Of a stretch of 64,000 nucleotides of DNA, positions 61,844 to 64,000 are shown in pieces; position 1 is the first letter of the stretch; each line of letters starts with the position of its first letter. The notes beneath the pieces were generated by a model. The model did not search any database. It was not told the origin of the DNA and worked only from the letters and a program-made list of their open reading frames with translations. Source of the stretch: Ficedula albicollis (lineage: Eukaryota; Chordata; Aves; Passeriformes; Muscicapidae); assembly GCF_000247815.1 (NCBI RefSeq), contig NC_021678.1, positions 8,328,874-8,392,873 on the forward strand. The letters run 5' to 3'. The position numbers were made by a program, and so were the translations under genes.

Positions 61844-64000
61844 CCTATGCACCTCTCTCCATCTGAGTGATGCACAATCTGATAATGCTCACCAGATCGG
61901 GAACAAAAGTCTTGGTCTTTAGCAGGAATTAGATTTTCATGAACCTTTGGACTTTTGAATTGGAGGCTGAAATTTTCAGTAGCTTATTGGCTTCTACAAA
62001 GAAGCCAAATATTAAAAAAAAAAAAATACAAAAAAGAGAAGGTTGTGATGACTAAGAATAAAATTACATTATGTATCAACTTTCAGGAAAAAAAATCTTC
62101 ATTCTTGGACTGAATGTGATCCAGCCACAACAATTTAATATTTCCCAGTAATCCTCTAAATCTTAGATTTGTACATCACGCAACCCACAGCACTTCCCAA
62201 ATCGTTCTGAAAATAAATAGGTCAGCAGTCATATTTATCTGTTAATATAATATTATAGGGCTCAGATTATGACAGGGACACTGGGAAACTGGCCACAGAG
62301 TCACTCTTTGCCATAAGCCAATAACCCATCAGCAATGACACGCACAGCTGACGGAGCTGGTTTTGGGAGCAGAGTTGTGGCAGGTCTCTGACTACTCAGG
62401 GACCATCCTGGTCTGTCAGCAGACTCTCATAATGATGGGAGATGCAGGGATGTTCTACACACTGTCCCATTGTCCAACTATTTTTTGGAACTAAGAGGGA
62501 AAAATATACAGTTTGGTAACTGATTTCCCACATAAGATTTCTACTTTACCAATTTTAGTTCTGGTAAAACATGCAAGTAGTTTTAAAGGGGTAATTTTGA
62601 GCAGGTATGAGCCACACAGTATGGGTCTAGATTTGAAAAAAACTTTTACTTGCATAAACTTTACCTATACCCTCCTGAAATAATTACAATAAATTTACTC
62701 ACTAGCTTTAGTGGCTTTAGGATTAGGTGCCTGATTTACAAGTGATCAAGAACACAGAGTTACTGAGCTTTTATAGCAGTCCTAAATTATTTCCCATTAC
62801 AAGATAATTTCTTCTTCCCTGTCTCCTCCCCTCCCTCAAGTACTTATTAATCAAAGGTTTGAAGCTGAAGATAAGCCATCAAGTAATAGAACCTTAAAGC
62901 AGTTTTTTTTTATCCCATTTTTTCTCACTAAATTTTCACAATGCCTAAAGCCCTTCACAAGTCAGTATTACTCTGTTGTATTTGTCTCAGATGTAAGGGT
63001 CCCTAGAGAGAATGGCAGACAACTCTGGAGCAAGAAAGACATTAAATCACAACAAAAATCATCAGAATAGGTTAGACAGACTTGTAGGCTATTTCTGTAA
63101 CATCATTCCCAGTATCAAAGCCCACACCAAAAGGGGTTTTCCCCCTCAGAAATTTAAAAGCCTTTAAGTAATTTATGAGTACAAAGACTTTTGCCTGGGT
63201 CCAGTTCAGCAGAGCAGCAATTCCTCAATCTGAGTTAAGTGGGCTCCTATCTCATCACCAGCAACAGACTCTGCTCATTGTGGCTTCTGCGCAGCAGTAT
63301 CTTCCTGTCCTAGATCTTGGCAGAGGGAGCTGCATCCTGGCAGGATTTACGCCACTTTTGTAGGACTTGACTTTCAGCCATTGCAGCACTTCAGATACCA
63401 AACAGAGCCCTTAGATAAGAAACTTAGAAGCTCCAAAGTCTCTTCGGTGCCAGAGTCAGGTACTTCATTCTAGTGCATGTTTTAGTTTCTTTCTAAATCA
63501 CAACTATCCTCTGGGCAATACAGGACACTTTATCCACCATCAGTTTTTCAGTGCTTCCAAAAACAGAGATACACTTTATGAGCCAGTTATTTCTTGGGCA
63601 CAGTACATAACTGGTTAGAGCATACAGCACCCTGGGAGACCAGCAGCTATGGGATTTTCTGATTTGCAGAAGGAGATAGTCAAGTGACAGTTCCAAACCC
63701 CGAGCAAGCAGCGGGGCGCTCCGTGCCAAGCTCCTGGACAGGCTCCGAGCTGCCTTCCCTGTGCCTCAGAGGTCAGCCCTAACCTGCTTATCCCTCTGTC
63801 ATCTCCCCCAGCCTTCCAAACCTGAGGCAGCCAAACAGGACCGAGCTGTGAAGTAGGCTAAGGCACAACCTGAAAACAATTCCACTTTCACACAGTGAAA
63901 TCAAGCACAAGCAGCTAAGGGGGAAAGGCTGCTGTGCACACTTACGTAGCTGCCAAGGGCCTATCAACCCTCAGACCTTTTTATCTGCAAGATAAGGCAA
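61844..64000. other. Unique DNA to window end
   Basis: Unique sequence with an A13 run at 62013-62025. The last 300 bases become GC-richer with a CpG cluster. Small frames of up to 78 codons show no domain. No gene supported. Confidence 0.5.
63690..63790. promoter_or_regulatory. CpG cluster, possible regulatory or first-exon edge
   Basis: About five CpG dinucleotides fall within roughly 60 bases (around cagcggggcgctccg), in a window that is otherwise strongly CpG-poor. Such clusters can mark an unmethylated promoter or enhancer. There is no TATA box, no convincing start codon context and no splice donor, and the neighbouring sequence lies outside the window. Confidence 0.2.

Overview
The window looks like non-coding nuclear DNA from a vertebrate, most likely a bird, lying in an intron or between genes. 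I could not support any complete protein-coding gene, RNA gene, CRISPR array or intact mobile element. The avian guess is an inference. The sequence is AT-rich and CpG-poor by eye. It has many A/T homopolymers but almost none of the SINE and LINE copies that would crowd 64 kb of mammalian DNA. No gene identity or species can be fixed from what is visible. Every long open frame is either built from a tandem repeat or of a length expected by chance in DNA of this composition.

The most striking feature is an unusually dense population of short, young, direct tandem duplications. I count 22 duplicated loci with units of about 50 to 150 bp (most 60 to 95 bp), plus one 749-bp unit. Copies differ by 0 to about 6 percent. 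They lie at about 0.6, 2.6, 2.8, 7.8, 8.8, 10.0, 11.3, 15.8, 25.7, 29.3, 32.0, 32.3, 41.7, 41.9, 43.6, 43.9, 44.0, 46.2, 51.4, 53.0, 58.6 and 61.7 kb. All are head-to-tail on one strand; I saw none inverted. The copied DNA is ordinary unique sequence with no shared motif that I can see.

Two higher-order patterns stand out. First, duplications come in abutting series: neighbouring segments are each copied in turn (XX YY ZZ) at 43566-44166, 2554-3033 and 41712-42031. Second, in all three three-copy arrays with comparable copies (2554, 43566 and 46245) the outer copies match each other, apart from length and one A-run, and the middle copy carries the private differences. A single unequal exchange does not readily give that order. 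It fits either template switching or a haplotype-stutter error in the assembly, so read-level checking is essential.

The other major structure is a 1.27-kb minisatellite at 26769-28034. It is built on a 20-bp unit, with two homogeneous cores of about 16 and 24 units and more varied repeats around them. Smaller items are two long A tracts (48166 and 48442), an A-rich stretch at the start of the 749-bp duplication, and a few locally GC-richer or CpG-bearing patches (17.1-17.6, 33.5-33.9, 50.8 and 63.7 kb). These patches could be regulatory or exonic but show no decisive evidence. Two open stretches with splice-like or coding-like character (59092-59499 plus, 37520-37960 minus) are recorded as weak candidates only.
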